A stretch of DNA of 64,000 bases from Ruminococcus bromii (GTDB taxonomy: Bacteria > Bacillota > Clostridia > Oscillospirales > Acutalibacteraceae), in the NCBI RefSeq assembly GCF_002834225.1, contig NZ_NNSR01000032.1, positions 1-64,000 on the forward strand. Direction: 5' to 3'. Below, piece after piece: positions 9,395 through 18,285 of this stretch. The stretch's first letter is position 1. Each line of letters starts with the position of its first letter. Made by a program: the position numbers and the translations under genes. The notes under the pieces were generated by a model. The model was not told the origin of the DNA. It searched no databases and saw nothing but the letters and a program-made list of their open reading frames with translations.

Positions 9395-10672
9395 TTATTT
9401 AGCCTTCTTGGCACTGCTGTCAAACAGCAGTACAAGCGTTGCGTTATCGGCTGTGCCTGTTTCCTTCAAGCCATTCCGCTTTTGGAATTTCTTGACCGCC
9501 TCGGCTGTAACCTCGCCGTAATAGCCTGTTACATTGTCCTTGTCGGTGATGTAGCCGATGTTATAAAGGCGAAGCTGCATAGCTTTAACCGTATCGTTTT
9601 CATCCTCCTGCTTAAGTGAAAGGTCGGATGTAATGGTAAGCTTGTATTTATCCGCAACCGACTTTGAGCTGTTTGCAGCCGTTGCCGCCTGAGTTGCGGT
9701 TGTGGCTGTTGTTGCGGTAGTTTTCGATGCAGATGAATCTTTTGCAGGTTGGGTTGTTTCGGCTGTTACCGATTTCGGCTTGAGATCCGGATACATAAAG
9801 TAAACCATTTTTTCAAGTGCCTCAAGAGATGTATTGCCGGGGCGTAACATTTCTTCAATGGAAACCTCAAGAATTTTTCCGTTCTTTACCGCTCCAAGAC
9901 CTGCAAGCGTTGCGTCACTCTTAATCTTTTTAAGAGTTGCGTCATCTGCGTAAAATACAAAATTCGGATTTGCAACCCTAAGAGTTGCAACATCAACAGC
10001 GTTGTCTGTAATGTTTACTGCAACATTAACCGCACCCGTATAGCCGAGAAGCATATCGCCGTATGTTCCGTTTGACATAATTCTGAGCTGATCATCTTCC
10101 GTATATAAATAGCATACAGTATCAAGGATACCTGAATTTCTGCTGTTGACCTGCTGTTTGTAGTTGTTCATCTTGTCAAGCAAGTCATTGTAAGTATCCT
10201 CACCGTTCTTTGCACCTGTTTTTGTGCCGCCGCAAATCTTGCTGATCGTTATATAGTTTGTTTCAACCTGCTTTGGAGTATCACCGTGTGACATTTTTAT
10301 GACCTGAATACCCTTGTCGCTAAGCTTGTTCTTTACGCTCTCATCAATTGTCGGACCTGCAAAAACAAGGTCTGCCCCTGCCTCTATAATCTTGTCGGCG
10401 TCAGGCTTTTCGCTTGAACCCATACTCGGAGCAACTTCAACGGACTTCTGGTCAACCTCGTCGCTCCTGCCGACAATGTATCTGTCATAGCCTGTGGCAA
10501 TAAGAATATCGGCTGTGGGTGCGTCAAGAACAACAATGTTCTCCGGCTTACTTTCAATTTTAAGATTTGCCACCTCAACGGGGTACTCTCCGTCAGAACA
10601 GCCGCTCAAAAGAGCAACTGCCGAAAGCATTACAGCAACTGCAAGAGCAATTGAAATTATTTTTGTTTTCAT
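9395..10672 (-). CDS. Periplasmic-binding-protein lipoprotein with C-terminal peptidoglycan-binding domain
   Basis: A 425-residue lipoprotein: lipobox LLSGC near residue 25. A BtuF/FepB-like helical-backbone substrate-binding domain follows (ENIVVLDAPTADILIATGY, later DADKIIEAGADLVFAGP). A Thr/Ala linker spans about 305-335. The C-terminus (about 350-420) is a PG_binding_1 repeat (VKAMQLRLYNIGYI...GYYGEVTAEAVKKFQKRNGL). Such binding domains usually deliver metal chelates or cobamides to an ABC importer, but no permease or ATPase gene is adjacent. The wall-binding tail is an unusual partner and suggests it is held at peptidoglycan or senses it. The GGAGG site lies six bases before the ATG and touches the end of the upstream ATPase gene, so the two form an operon. 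Confidence 0.8.
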   Translation of the reverse strand: MKTKIISIALAVAVMLSAVALLSGCSDGEYPVEVANLKIESKPENIVVLDAPTADILIATGYDRYIVGRSDEVDQKSVEVAPSMGSSEKPDADKIIEAGADLVFAGPTIDESVKNKLSDKGIQVIKMSHGDTPKQVETNYITISKICGGTKTGAKNGEDTYNDLLDKMNNYKQQVNSRNSGILDTVCYLYTEDDQLRIMSNGTYGDMLLGYTGAVNVAVNITDNAVDVATLRVANPNFVFYADDATLKKIKSDATLAGLGAVKNGKILEVSIEEMLRPGNTSLEALEKMVYFMYPDLKPKSVTAETTQPAKDSSASKTTATTATTATQAATAANSSKSVADKYKLTITSDLSLKQEDENDTVKAMQLRLYNIGYITDKDNVTGYYGEVTAEAVKKFQKRNGLKETGTADNATLVLLFDSSAKKAK

Positions 10673-10689
10673 AAACTACCTCCGGTTTA

Positions 10690-11925
10690 TCAGCAAAACA
10701 GTGATTCAACATACTGTCTTGCGCATCTTGGTGAACGACCGCCTCTTGAAAGTGCAAACTGCTCCGCACCGAGGGCAAGCTCTTCATGAGTCATCTTAAC
10801 GCCTCTTTGCTCTGCAAGAGAATATACAATTTCAAGAAAATCGTTCTTTGAAGGAACTGTGTAACAAACCGCAAGACCGAATCTGTCTGAAAGCGAAAGG
10901 CTTTCCTGCATATTATCACGAACATTTATATCGTCAACTGTGTGGGTTCTGTCGGAAATGCTTTCCTTAACAAGATGCCTGCGGTTTGATGTTGCATAGA
11001 TTAACGCATTATCGGGACGAGCCGCAAGTCCGCCCTCAAGAACTGCTTTAAGGGTTGTATAGCTCTGATCCTGATGCTGGAACGAAAGATCGTCAATGAA
11101 TATAATAAATTTAAGCGGAAGAGCGGCAATCTTGTCAACAAGGAGCGGAAAGTCAATAAGTCTGTCCTTGGGCATTTCAACAATGCGGAGTCCGTCTTTG
11201 CGGAACTCATTTGCAATAGCCTTAACCGTTGAGCTTTTACCTGTACCCTTATCACCGTAAAGCAGGCAGTTGTTGCAGCTCTTGCCCTGAATAAACGAAA
11301 TCGTATTGTTGACAACCTGACTTCTCTGACGCTCATATCCCGTAAATGTATCCATATCAATCTTGTCAGGATGCTCAACGGGCTGAATGTCGCCGTCACG
11401 CCAGATGAATGCCTTGTAACGGGCAAACATACCGCAGCCGTTTTCCTTATAATAAGCAGAAAGCTTGTCAAGTGAACCGTCAAAGCCGTCAAAGCACGGA
11501 GCGCACTTGCCCGTCTGCCACTTTGGGAGAATCGGAATAAGTTCTTTGATTTTGTCGGCATAGGCATATGCTTCAAGCACCTCGTCCGAAGTGAGCTCTG
11601 CGGCTGTTAAAATAGCGTCACAGTCTGTCTTTACAGCAGAGATAACATTTTCGGGCAACTCGTCCTGCTTGCCTGCTGTTGCGGCACGGGCAAAACAGTT
11701 ATCGTCAAAAAGAGCCGTTTCGCTGATTGCAAATGCGAACTTATCCGCACAGCCTCTTTCGCAAAGCATTGAGCAAAGCTTGCCGTATGCACCGAGAAAT
11801 TCCTCAGGCTTTTTGTCAAGCGAAAGCAAAAGTTCATAAAAGGCTTTCGGAACGCTTCTGTTCATTATACCTCTGAATACAGAGAGTGATGACAAAAGCA
11901 TTTTACACTTATTTACATTATTCAT
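10690..11925 (-). CDS. DUF815-family P-loop ATPase
   Basis: About 411 residues. An AAA-type ATPase of the DUF815 family, a DnaA/DnaC-like group of unknown cellular role widespread in Clostridia. Walker A is LLYGDKGTGKSST near residue 220. Walker B is FIIFIDDLSF. The family's sensor-like stretch is IYATSNRRHLVKES, and the C-terminal arginine region is LSRGGRSPRCARQ. The N-terminal 190 residues are alpha-helical and without named motif. The start could be 11934 or 11925; the latter ATG was preferred for its spacing from a GGGATG sequence. Its product is a cytoplasmic protein, while the gene after it encodes a cell-surface lipoprotein. Confidence 0.85.
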   Translation of the reverse strand: MNNVNKCKMLLSSLSVFRGIMNRSVPKAFYELLLSLDKKPEEFLGAYGKLCSMLCERGCADKFAFAISETALFDDNCFARAATAGKQDELPENVISAVKTDCDAILTAAELTSDEVLEAYAYADKIKELIPILPKWQTGKCAPCFDGFDGSLDKLSAYYKENGCGMFARYKAFIWRDGDIQPVEHPDKIDMDTFTGYERQRSQVVNNTISFIQGKSCNNCLLYGDKGTGKSSTVKAIANEFRKDGLRIVEMPKDRLIDFPLLVDKIAALPLKFIIFIDDLSFQHQDQSYTTLKAVLEGGLAARPDNALIYATSNRRHLVKESISDRTHTVDDINVRDNMQESLSLSDRFGLAVCYTVPSKNDFLEIVYSLAEQRGVKMTHEELALGAEQFALSRGGRSPRCARQYVESLFC

Positions 11926-12164
11926 TCTAAACATCCCAATCTATTCTAATCTATTTAATTGTACACATTTTTATCCGTTTAGTCAATAATTTACGAAAAA
12001 CTGCGGCAACCTATTTTTTACACTTTATTGTGACAAAATATGTATAATTTTTCACCGCATCAAGTATACATTGGGTTCAATGACGGTTAAAACGGCGATA
12101 AATCGGGATAAATACGGGCTTTTCAAGGTTTTAAAAGAATTTTTAAATTTTTTTAAAAAAAGTG

Positions 12165-12193
12165 TTGACATTTGGTGCAGCCCGTAGTATAAT
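12165..12193 (+). promoter_or_regulatory. Promoter of the 5S rRNA gene
   Basis: TTGACA (12165-12170) and TATAAT (12188-12193) are exact consensus elements with a 17-base spacer, about 38 bases before the mature 5S start. This shows the 5S gene is transcribed on its own. Confidence 0.85.
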
Positions 12194-12230
12194 CAATACT
12201 GTTCTCAAGAGAGAAGAAAAAGTTAATAAG

Positions 12231-12347
12231 TTGGTGTTGATGACGCTGAGGGTCCACCTGTTCCCATACCGAACACAGAAGTTAAGCTCAGTGGTGCCGA
12301 AGATACTTGGCTGGTGACGGCCCGGAAAAATAGGGAGATGCCGACAT
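12231..12347 (+). rRNA. rrf: 5S ribosomal RNA, free-standing
   Basis: A full-length 5S rRNA of about 117 bases. It carries the highly conserved loop segment CCCATACCGAACACAGAAG followed by TTAAGC. The helix-I ends pair (TTGGTGTTGATG with CATGCCGACAT-like 3' end). No 16S or 23S gene lies beside it; the neighbours are protein genes on both sides. It has its own promoter and terminator. Confidence 0.93.
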
Positions 12348-12356
12348 ATAAAGTGT

Positions 12357-12383
12357 CCACCCAATAGGGTGGGCGTTTTTTTT
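12357..12383 (+). terminator. Terminator of the 5S rRNA gene
   Basis: CCACCC pairs with GGGTGG around AATA, directly followed by a GCG and eight or more T. Confidence 0.85.
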
Positions 12384-12465
12384 ATACTTTTTTGCTTTGC
12401 AAACCCGTAGGGGCGTTCATTGCGAAAACAATTACAATGCCATATACACTAATTGGAGTATCCTT

Positions 12466-13533
12466 ATGTTTAATATAACCGAACTTTTAAAAAACGAAAT
12501 ATCTGTATGGGAACAACTAAAAAATTCCGCAAAGCCTGTTGTGCTTTACGGAATGGGTGACGGTGCTGATAAGGTTCTTGCCGCATTTGACCGTTACGGA
12601 ATTAAAGCGTCTGCCGTTATTGCAAGCGACGATTTCGTGCGCGGTCAAAAATTCCACGGTTTTACGGTTAAAAAGCTTTCCGATGTTGAGGCAGAATTAG
12701 GTGATGTTATTATCGCCCTCTGCTTTGCAAGCCAGCTCCCGGATGTTATGGCACACATTACGAAAATTTCCGAAAAACACGAAACGCTTGTCCCCTCTGT
12801 TCCTGTTTTTGGCGACAGACTTTTTGACGGTGATTTTATTACCGAAAATAAAGAGCAAATTGAAAGTGCGTACAGTCTGCTTGCCGACGACCTTTCAAAA
12901 AAGGTTTACGAAAATCTTCTGAAATTCTACTTTACCGGCAGAATTGACCTCCTCCCCCCTGTCACAACCGACAAGGACGAGGCTTTCGCCAACATTCTGA
13001 ATCTTGGTGAAAACGAAAGCTATGTTGACCTCGGCGCATACAACGGCGACACGATTGACGAATTTCTGCACTACACAAACAGCAAGTACAAGCGTATAAT
13101 TGCCTTTGAACCAAACGCAAAAAATTTTGAAAAGCTGAAGCTTCATTGCAAGGGTATGGCGAATGTGTCGCTTTGGCAGCTCGGCTCATACAGCAAAAAC
13201 ACGGAGCTTATATTCAACAACAAGGCAGGTCGCAACAGCGCAATTGCCGACAAGGGCGTTGCAACAAAGGTTGCGACAGTCGATACGATTCTCTGCGGAA
13301 TGGCGGCAGGCTATATTAAAGCCGATGTCGAGGGGGCGGATATGGAAACTCTTGTCGGTATGCAGAAAACTATGAGAAACTGCAAACCGAAGCTGAATTT
13401 TTCGGCATATCACAGGTTTGAAGACATTTTCCGACTTGCGTTGTATATTCACAGCGTGAACCCAAGCTACAAAATCTTTCTCCGCCACCACCCCTACATT
13501 CCGGCATGGGACACAAATTTATATTGCATATGA
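12466..13533 (+). CDS. FkbM-family methyltransferase
   Basis: 355 residues from the ATG at 12466, preferred over an earlier in-frame ATG at 12397 because GGAG sits seven bases upstream. The C-terminal half is a SAM-dependent FkbM methyltransferase fold: motif I VDLGAYNGDTIDEF (about residues 185-198), motif II IIAFEPNAKNFEKL, and YIKADVEGADMETL, the acidic stretch typical of the family. The N-terminal 150 residues form a separate Rossmann-like domain (PVVLYGMGDGADKVL), an arrangement seen in sugar or polysaccharide-modifying methyltransferases. Substrate unknown. It is one of the few plus-strand genes in this part and follows the 5S terminator. Confidence 0.8.
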   Translation: MFNITELLKNEISVWEQLKNSAKPVVLYGMGDGADKVLAAFDRYGIKASAVIASDDFVRGQKFHGFTVKKLSDVEAELGDVIIALCFASQLPDVMAHITKISEKHETLVPSVPVFGDRLFDGDFITENKEQIESAYSLLADDLSKKVYENLLKFYFTGRIDLLPPVTTDKDEAFANILNLGENESYVDLGAYNGDTIDEFLHYTNSKYKRIIAFEPNAKNFEKLKLHCKGMANVSLWQLGSYSKNTELIFNNKAGRNSAIADKGVATKVATVDTILCGMAAGYIKADVEGADMETLVGMQKTMRNCKPKLNFSAYHRFEDIFRLALYIHSVNPSYKIFLRHHPYIPAWDTNLYCI

Positions 13534-13554
13534 AATACTACGGCGAGCCGCTGA

Positions 13555-13773
13555 TTATTCTTCCTCGGCAAGCTCATCGGCTGTAACTTCTGCCTGCGGT
13601 TCTTCATTTGCAACCTCTTCGGGCTCTTTTTCGGAAACAATATCGTCAATTTCCTCAATAAGCTTCTGTTCTGCACATCTGTGCTTTTTTAAAGCGAGAA
13701 GTGCTGCCACGGCAGCCGCAAGTGCAGAAACTGCACCGATAATTGTGTAGAATAATTTTTTGTTTTTATCCAT
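13555..13773 (-). CDS. Small membrane protein with acidic tail
   Basis: 72 residues from the ATG at 13773, with AGAGGTG seven bases upstream. One N-terminal membrane segment (LFYTIIGAVSALAAAVAALLAL) is followed by a short basic patch and an acidic C-terminus rich in Glu. No family recognised. The start codon context and the clear segment-plus-tail pattern support a real gene. Confidence 0.6.
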   Translation of the reverse strand: MDKNKKLFYTIIGAVSALAAAVAALLALKKHRCAEQKLIEEIDDIVSEKEPEEVANEEPQAEVTADELAEEE

Positions 13774-13906
13774 TTCTGGCACCTCTTTCATAATTGATAT
13801 AATGTAGCGAAAAAGCCATATTTTTTTGTCTGATTCTATTTTATATCTTTTTTACAAATTTTGCAATAGGCAACTGATAATCTTTGCACAAATGGCTGTC
13901 AGTGTG

Positions 13907-14220
13907 TTATATTCTCTTTTTACGCTCTGCAAGGGCAAAAAGCACTCCGCCCGAAATTACAACAAGCATCATAACAGCCGTTGCTGTCACTCCTGTCTGA
14001 ACACTGCCGTTTTTATCAGGCTGTGAAGGAGTGCTGTCCAATGTTGCGGCACCGCCTGTTGCCGAAGTCGGATTTGCAGAGGTTGTACCGACAGTTGCAG
14101 GCTCACCCGTCGGAGCAGTCTGAACCGACTGTGACAATTTCTCAACAAGGACGGCTTAAAAATCTTTGAATACACCTTTGATTCATCAATTTTGGCTGAA
14201 GAAGAAACTACAAAAGCAGA
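13907..14220 (-). pseudogene. Decayed C-terminal fragment of a cell-surface protein, frameshifted
   Basis: Two overlapping minus-strand frames make sense only when joined. The first gives SAFVVSSSAKIDESKVYSKIFK. A one-base shift near 14158 continues as AVLVEKLSQSVQTAPTGEPAT, a Thr/Ser/Gly-rich linker, then SVQTGVTATAV, a hydrophobic segment and a terminal RKKR. The tail has the shape of a sortase-type sorting signal or membrane anchor, although the motif is VQTG rather than a canonical LPxTG. There is no credible start codon: the 5' side runs into the pflA terminator. I read it as the 5'-truncated, frameshifted end of a larger surface protein gene. A sequencing error could explain the frameshift but not the missing 5' part. 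Confidence 0.55.
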
Positions 14221-14241
14221 ATAACAAATAAAAATCAAAAC

Positions 14242-14274
14242 AAAAACGGCAGTACCAAAAGCGATACTGCCGTT
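14242..14274 (-). terminator. Terminator of the pflB-pflA operon
   Basis: AACGGCAGTA pairs perfectly with TACTGCCGTT around a ten-base loop, followed on the minus strand by TTTTTG and further T-rich sequence. It sits 20 bases past the pflA stop codon. Confidence 0.85.
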
Positions 14275-14293
14275 CCTTATATTATAAACAAAA

Positions 14294-15049
14294 TTATTCT
14301 CTTGTTTTTTCACCGTTAAGAATCATTTCCGCATTCTTAACACGCTCTTTTGTCGGGGGCTCAATGCCCTCCAAAGGATAGTCATAACCGAGAGCCTTCC
14401 ACTTGTACACACCGAGGGTGTGATACGGAAGCACCTCTACACGCTCAACATTCTTGAGCGAACGGATAAAGTCGGCAAGTCTGAAAAGATACTCGTCCTT
14501 ATCATTTCTTTCAGGCACAAGAACATGCCTTATCCATACGGGCTTGCCCATATCGGAAAGCTGTCTTGCCATTTCAAGAATATTGGTGTTTGGCTGTCCT
14601 GTAAGGATTTTGTGCTGTTCGTTGTCGATATGCTTTATATCAAGCAACAGCAAATCCGTATATTCCATTAGCTCTTTCCACTTTGAATAGAACGGCTCTT
14701 TGGTTGTAAACGGGTTGGCGCTTGTGTCAATACAGGTATTAACGCCCTGCTTTTTAGCCTTCTTGAACAAATCAAGCAAAAAGTCAATCTGTAAAAGCGG
14801 CTCACCTCCGCTTACTGTGATACCGCCCTTATTTTTCCAATATGGGCGGTATGCAAGCGCTTTATTAAGCAGTTCGTCAGCGGTGTATTCCACGGTGTTT
14901 TCATCGTGTTTCCAGGTGTCGGGATTGTGGCAGAACTGGCAACGCATTGCGCAGCCGCTCAGAAAAATCACAAATCTCACGCCCGGACCGTCAACTGAAC
15001 CAAAAGTTTCTATTGAGTGTACAAAGCCTTTAACAGCGTTGTCCGACAT
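14294..15049 (-). CDS. pflA: Pyruvate formate-lyase activating enzyme
   Basis: A 251-residue radical SAM activase that installs the glycyl radical on PflB under anaerobic conditions. The [4Fe-4S] cluster cysteines are in the expected CxxxCxxC form (Cys33, Cys37, Cys40 in SGCAMRCQFCHNP). The SAM-binding GGEPLL motif (VSGGEPLLQIDF) follows. Length is typical (about 245-250). Its ATG overlaps the pflB stop codon by one base (TAATG), so translation is coupled and the pair is cotranscribed. Confidence 0.96.
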   Translation of the reverse strand: MSDNAVKGFVHSIETFGSVDGPGVRFVIFLSGCAMRCQFCHNPDTWKHDENTVEYTADELLNKALAYRPYWKNKGGITVSGGEPLLQIDFLLDLFKKAKKQGVNTCIDTSANPFTTKEPFYSKWKELMEYTDLLLLDIKHIDNEQHKILTGQPNTNILEMARQLSDMGKPVWIRHVLVPERNDKDEYLFRLADFIRSLKNVERVEVLPYHTLGVYKWKALGYDYPLEGIEPPTKERVKNAEMILNGEKTRE

Positions 15050-17286
15050 TACATTCTGTCGTGGCAGGTTCTGGCAATAACATCCAGCTGCTGCTCTCTT
15101 GTAAGGTCGATGAACTTAACAGCATAACCCGATACACGGATTGTGAAGTTAGCGTACTCTTCCTTCTCAGGATGCTCCATAGCGTCAATGAGCTTTTCTG
15201 TACCGAATACATTTACATTGAGGTGGTGTGCGCCCTGATCAAAGTAACCGTCCATAACATTTACGAGGTTGTCAACACGCTCGTCATCGTTGTGTCCGAG
15301 AGCACCCGGGTTGATTGTCTGAGTATTTGAAATACCGTCAAGAGCGTACTCATAAGGAAGCTTAGCAACAGAGTTAAGTGAAGCAAGAAGACCGTTCTTC
15401 TCTGCACCGTAGCATGGGTTAGCACCCGGTGAAAGCGGCTCGCCTGCTTTTCTGCCGTCAGGAAGTGAACCTGTAGCCTTACCGTAAACAACATTTGATG
15501 TGATTGTAAGGATAGAAGTTGTAGGCTCTGAATCTCTATATGTGTGGCAGTACTTAAGCTTAGCCATAAATGTCTTAAGAAGATCAACGGCAATCTTATC
15601 TGCTCTCTCATCATTGTTACCGTATCTTGGGAAGTCGCCCTCTGTTTCAAAGTCAACAGCGATGCCGTCCTCGTCACGGATAACCTTAACCTTAGCGTAC
15701 TTAATAGCGCTGAGTGAGTCAACAACATGTGAGAAGCCTGCAATACCTGTTGCAAATGTTCTTCTTACATCTGTATCAATAAGAGCCATTTCTGCTGCCT
15801 CATAGTAGTACTTATCGTGCATATAGTGAATCATATTAAGTGTGCCTACATAGAGGTGAGCAAGCCAATCCATCATTGTGTCATACTTCTTGATAACTTC
15901 GTCATAATCAAGGTACTCTGATGTGATAGGTGTATATTCAGGACCAACCTGCATCTTTGTCTTTTCATCAACACCGCCGTTGATAGCGTAGAGAAGGCAC
16001 TTAGCAAGGTTAGCTCTTGCACCGAAGAACTGGATTTCCTTACCTGTCTGTGTTGCGGATACGCAGCAGCAGATTGAGTAATCATCGCCCCATACAGGAC
16101 GCATTACATCATCGTTCTCGTACTGAATTGAGCTTGTTGTAACTGAAATATGAGCAGCATACTTCTTGAAGTTCTCGGGAAGTCTTGAAGAATAAAGAAC
16201 TGTGAGGTTTGGCTCAGGTGAAGGTCCCATATTCTCAAGTGTGTGGAGGAAACGGTAGTCGTTCTTTGTAACCATTGAACGGCCGTCAATGCCAAGACCT
16301 GCAACTTCGAGTGTAGCCCATACAGGGTCGCCTGAGAAGAGCTGGTTGTAAGACTCGATTCTTGCGAACTTAACCATACGGCACTTCATAACAAAGTGGT
16401 CAACAAGTTCCTGAGCCTGTGATTCTGTAAGTGTACCGTTCTCAAGGTCACGCTCGATATAGATGTCGAGGAATGTTGATACACGACCAACGCTCATTGC
16501 AGCGCCGTTCTGAGTCTTGATGGCAGCAAGGTAGCCGAAGTAGAGCCACTGAACTGCTTCTGCGGCATTCTTAGCAGGCTGTGAAATATCAAAGCCGTAA
16601 GAAAGTGCCATTTCCTTCATATCGTTAAGAGCACGAATCTGATCGGCGATTTCTTCACGAAGCTGGAAGTCGCCTCTTCTCATACCCTGACGGTTTGTTT
16701 CTGCAAAGTCCTCTTTCTTGCCCTCGATAAGACGGTCAATACCGTAAAGAGCAACTCTTCTGTAGTCACCGACGATTCTGCCTCTGCCGTATGTGTCGGG
16801 AAGACCTGTAAGAATCTTGTTGTGACGGGCAAGCTTCATCTCAGGAGTGTAGATATCGAATACACCCTGGTTGTGAGTCTTGTGATATTTTGTAAAGATT
16901 TCGTGGAGTTTAGGGCTTGGAGTGTAGCCATACATCTGGCATGACTGCTCAGCCATTTTGATACCGCCGTAAGGCATAAATGCACGCTTGAGAGGCTTGT
17001 CTGTCTGAAGACCTACTACCTTTTCAAGGTCTTTATCAAGATATGCAGCGCCGTAAGCTGTGATGCCGCTTACAACCTCAGTTTCCATATCAAGAACGCC
17101 GCCCTTGGCTCTTTCTTCCTTCTGGAGTTCCTTAAGCTCGCCCCAAAGCTTGTCTGTTGCTTCTGTAGGACCTTCAAGGAAAGACTGGTCGCCGTCATAA
17201 GGTGTGTAGTTTCTCTGAATGAAGTCTCTGACATCAATGTCGGACTCCCATTTGCCACCTGCAAAATTTGTCCATTCTTCTCTCAT
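15049..17286 (-). CDS. pflB: Formate C-acetyltransferase (pyruvate formate-lyase)
   Basis: 745 residues from the ATG at 17286, preceded by GGAGG at good spacing; the longer upstream frame lacks a ribosome site. It cleaves pyruvate with CoA to acetyl-CoA and formate in anaerobic fermentation. The catalytic cysteine pair is in [10 protein letters not shown] (Cys407-Cys408, with an extra Cys406). The glycyl-radical site is RVSGYAV (Gly720), 25 residues from the C-terminus as in the family. The stretch [11 protein letters not shown] next to the cysteines is conserved. Codon use is visibly biased toward preferred codons, fitting a highly expressed protein. It has a structured leader and is followed by its activase. 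Confidence 0.97.
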   Translation of the reverse strand: MREEWTNFAGGKWESDIDVRDFIQRNYTPYDGDQSFLEGPTEATDKLWGELKELQKEERAKGGVLDMETEVVSGITAYGAAYLDKDLEKVVGLQTDKPLKRAFMPYGGIKMAEQSCQMYGYTPSPKLHEIFTKYHKTHNQGVFDIYTPEMKLARHNKILTGLPDTYGRGRIVGDYRRVALYGIDRLIEGKKEDFAETNRQGMRRGDFQLREEIADQIRALNDMKEMALSYGFDISQPAKNAAEAVQWLYFGYLAAIKTQNGAAMSVGRVSTFLDIYIERDLENGTLTESQAQELVDHFVMKCRMVKFARIESYNQLFSGDPVWATLEVAGLGIDGRSMVTKNDYRFLHTLENMGPSPEPNLTVLYSSRLPENFKKYAAHISVTTSSIQYENDDVMRPVWGDDYSICCCVSATQTGKEIQFFGARANLAKCLLYAINGGVDEKTKMQVGPEYTPITSEYLDYDEVIKKYDTMMDWLAHLYVGTLNMIHYMHDKYYYEAAEMALIDTDVRRTFATGIAGFSHVVDSLSAIKYAKVKVIRDEDGIAVDFETEGDFPRYGNNDERADKIAVDLLKTFMAKLKYCHTYRDSEPTTSILTITSNVVYGKATGSLPDGRKAGEPLSPGANPCYGAEKNGLLASLNSVAKLPYEYALDGISNTQTINPGALGHNDDERVDNLVNVMDGYFDQGAHHLNVNVFGTEKLIDAMEHPEKEEYANFTIRVSGYAVKFIDLTREQQLDVIARTCHDRM

Positions 17287-17338
17287 TACTGTAAAACCTC
17301 CGATAATGATAATTAATACTGAATTTTGTATATGACAC

Positions 17339-17487
17339 AAAAAAATGCCGACTCAATTCCAAGCAGACGCCCGGTAAGGTCAGCTCCTTGAAAAAATCGT
17401 CATACATCCTTGTATACTGTCATTTATTCACTTTTATAATCATATAACCAACACCATTAAAATAACACTTTTTAAGGGCGTTGTCAA
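17339..17487 (-). promoter_or_regulatory. pflB promoter and leader with terminator-like hairpin
   Basis: TTGACA (17487-17482) and TATTTT (17464-17459), 17 bases apart, form a plausible promoter. The leader then contains a hairpin closed by GCTGAC / GTCGGC at 17384-17347, immediately followed by seven T on the transcript strand, about 50 bases before the pflB start codon. The layout is that of a transcription attenuator. It does not show the conserved core of the ZTP (pfl) riboswitch, so the ligand or signal is unknown. Confidence 0.5.
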
Positions 17488-17552
17488 GCATTTTGAGATA
17501 CTTTTTACACCACTTTTTCACACTCAAAACACTATGGTAAATGAGTACAATT

Positions 17553-18044
17553 TTAGGGTATGAGGAACATTATTTTCAGCAGATTTTTTCCCGATTTTGT
17601 ACGGAAAATTTTCTCATATGCCTGCTCTGCTGCACTGCGGCTTGAATCGTCCTCGTAAAGGTTCACAAGGAAGTCTGCCTCTACCAAAATTCGGTACGGC
17701 AAAGTATCAATATTTTCATAGGTGTGGTGGTGTCCCACAAGGTAACAAACTTTGTCAATAAATGTTTTTTCGTAGCCGAGAGCGGCAAGCAACTTTTCAG
17801 CCTCACGGGGTCCTTCAAGCTCCTGATATTTTCCTGCGGAAGAATTATACTTTTCTTCGCTGACCTTTATGCCGATGTCATGAACAATTGCGGCAATTTC
17901 AAGAAGCTCCTGTTCGTCGGCGGAGAGATTTTCGCTTTCGCCGATTGTCTTTGCGAATGAATAAACCTTGAGAAAATGGTGAATTCTTTTCTTGTCACTT
18001 CCAAAATATTCAACCGTTGCGGTTATTACTTTATCGGTTTTCAT
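17553..18044 (-). CDS. HD-domain hydrolase
   Basis: A 163-residue HD-superfamily phosphohydrolase. The metal ligands are visible as RIHHFLKVYSFA, then IAAIVHDIGIK (the HD pair), then LVGHHHTYENID. Members hydrolyse phosphoester bonds in nucleotides or related metabolites; the substrate cannot be inferred. It is a single gene, divergent from the glycosylase gene across a 240-base gap. Confidence 0.8.
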   Translation of the reverse strand: MKTDKVITATVEYFGSDKKRIHHFLKVYSFAKTIGESENLSADEQELLEIAAIVHDIGIKVSEEKYNSSAGKYQELEGPREAEKLLAALGYEKTFIDKVCYLVGHHHTYENIDTLPYRILVEADFLVNLYEDDSSRSAAEQAYEKIFRTKSGKNLLKIMFLIP

Positions 18045-18285
18045 ATTGTCACTCCTTCGCTTTGCAGCACCGTGAAGCTCAAAAGCTTAATGCCCTGCAA
18101 ATTTTTTATAAACACATTATATCGGAAATTTTGCAAATACAATTTCATATCAATATCAAAATGCAATGTTTTATCCTTAACCGTCCGGCATCGGATTCCC
18201 AATGAGGCTGTAATTTAAAATTTAGTATATCATAAATCTACCGAATGTGATATACTTTATTAAGAAAATTTCGGCGGTGAAAATT

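Noticed and set aside
12404-12430. Functional copy of the GTAGGGGCG palindrome after the 5S gene
   Set aside because: Only the left flank and arm remain (GTAGGGGCGTTCATT); the right arm reads GCGAAA and cannot pair, so it is a decayed copy.
13907-14313. Intact small gene starting at the GTG at 14313
   Set aside because: That start lies inside the pflA coding end, and the frame then crosses the pflA terminator hairpin, so its hydrophobic N-terminus is a by-product of the hairpin sequence.
17339-17487. ZTP (pfl) riboswitch before pflB
   Set aside because: The characteristic conserved segments of that motif could not be found in the leader on either side of the terminator-like hairpin.
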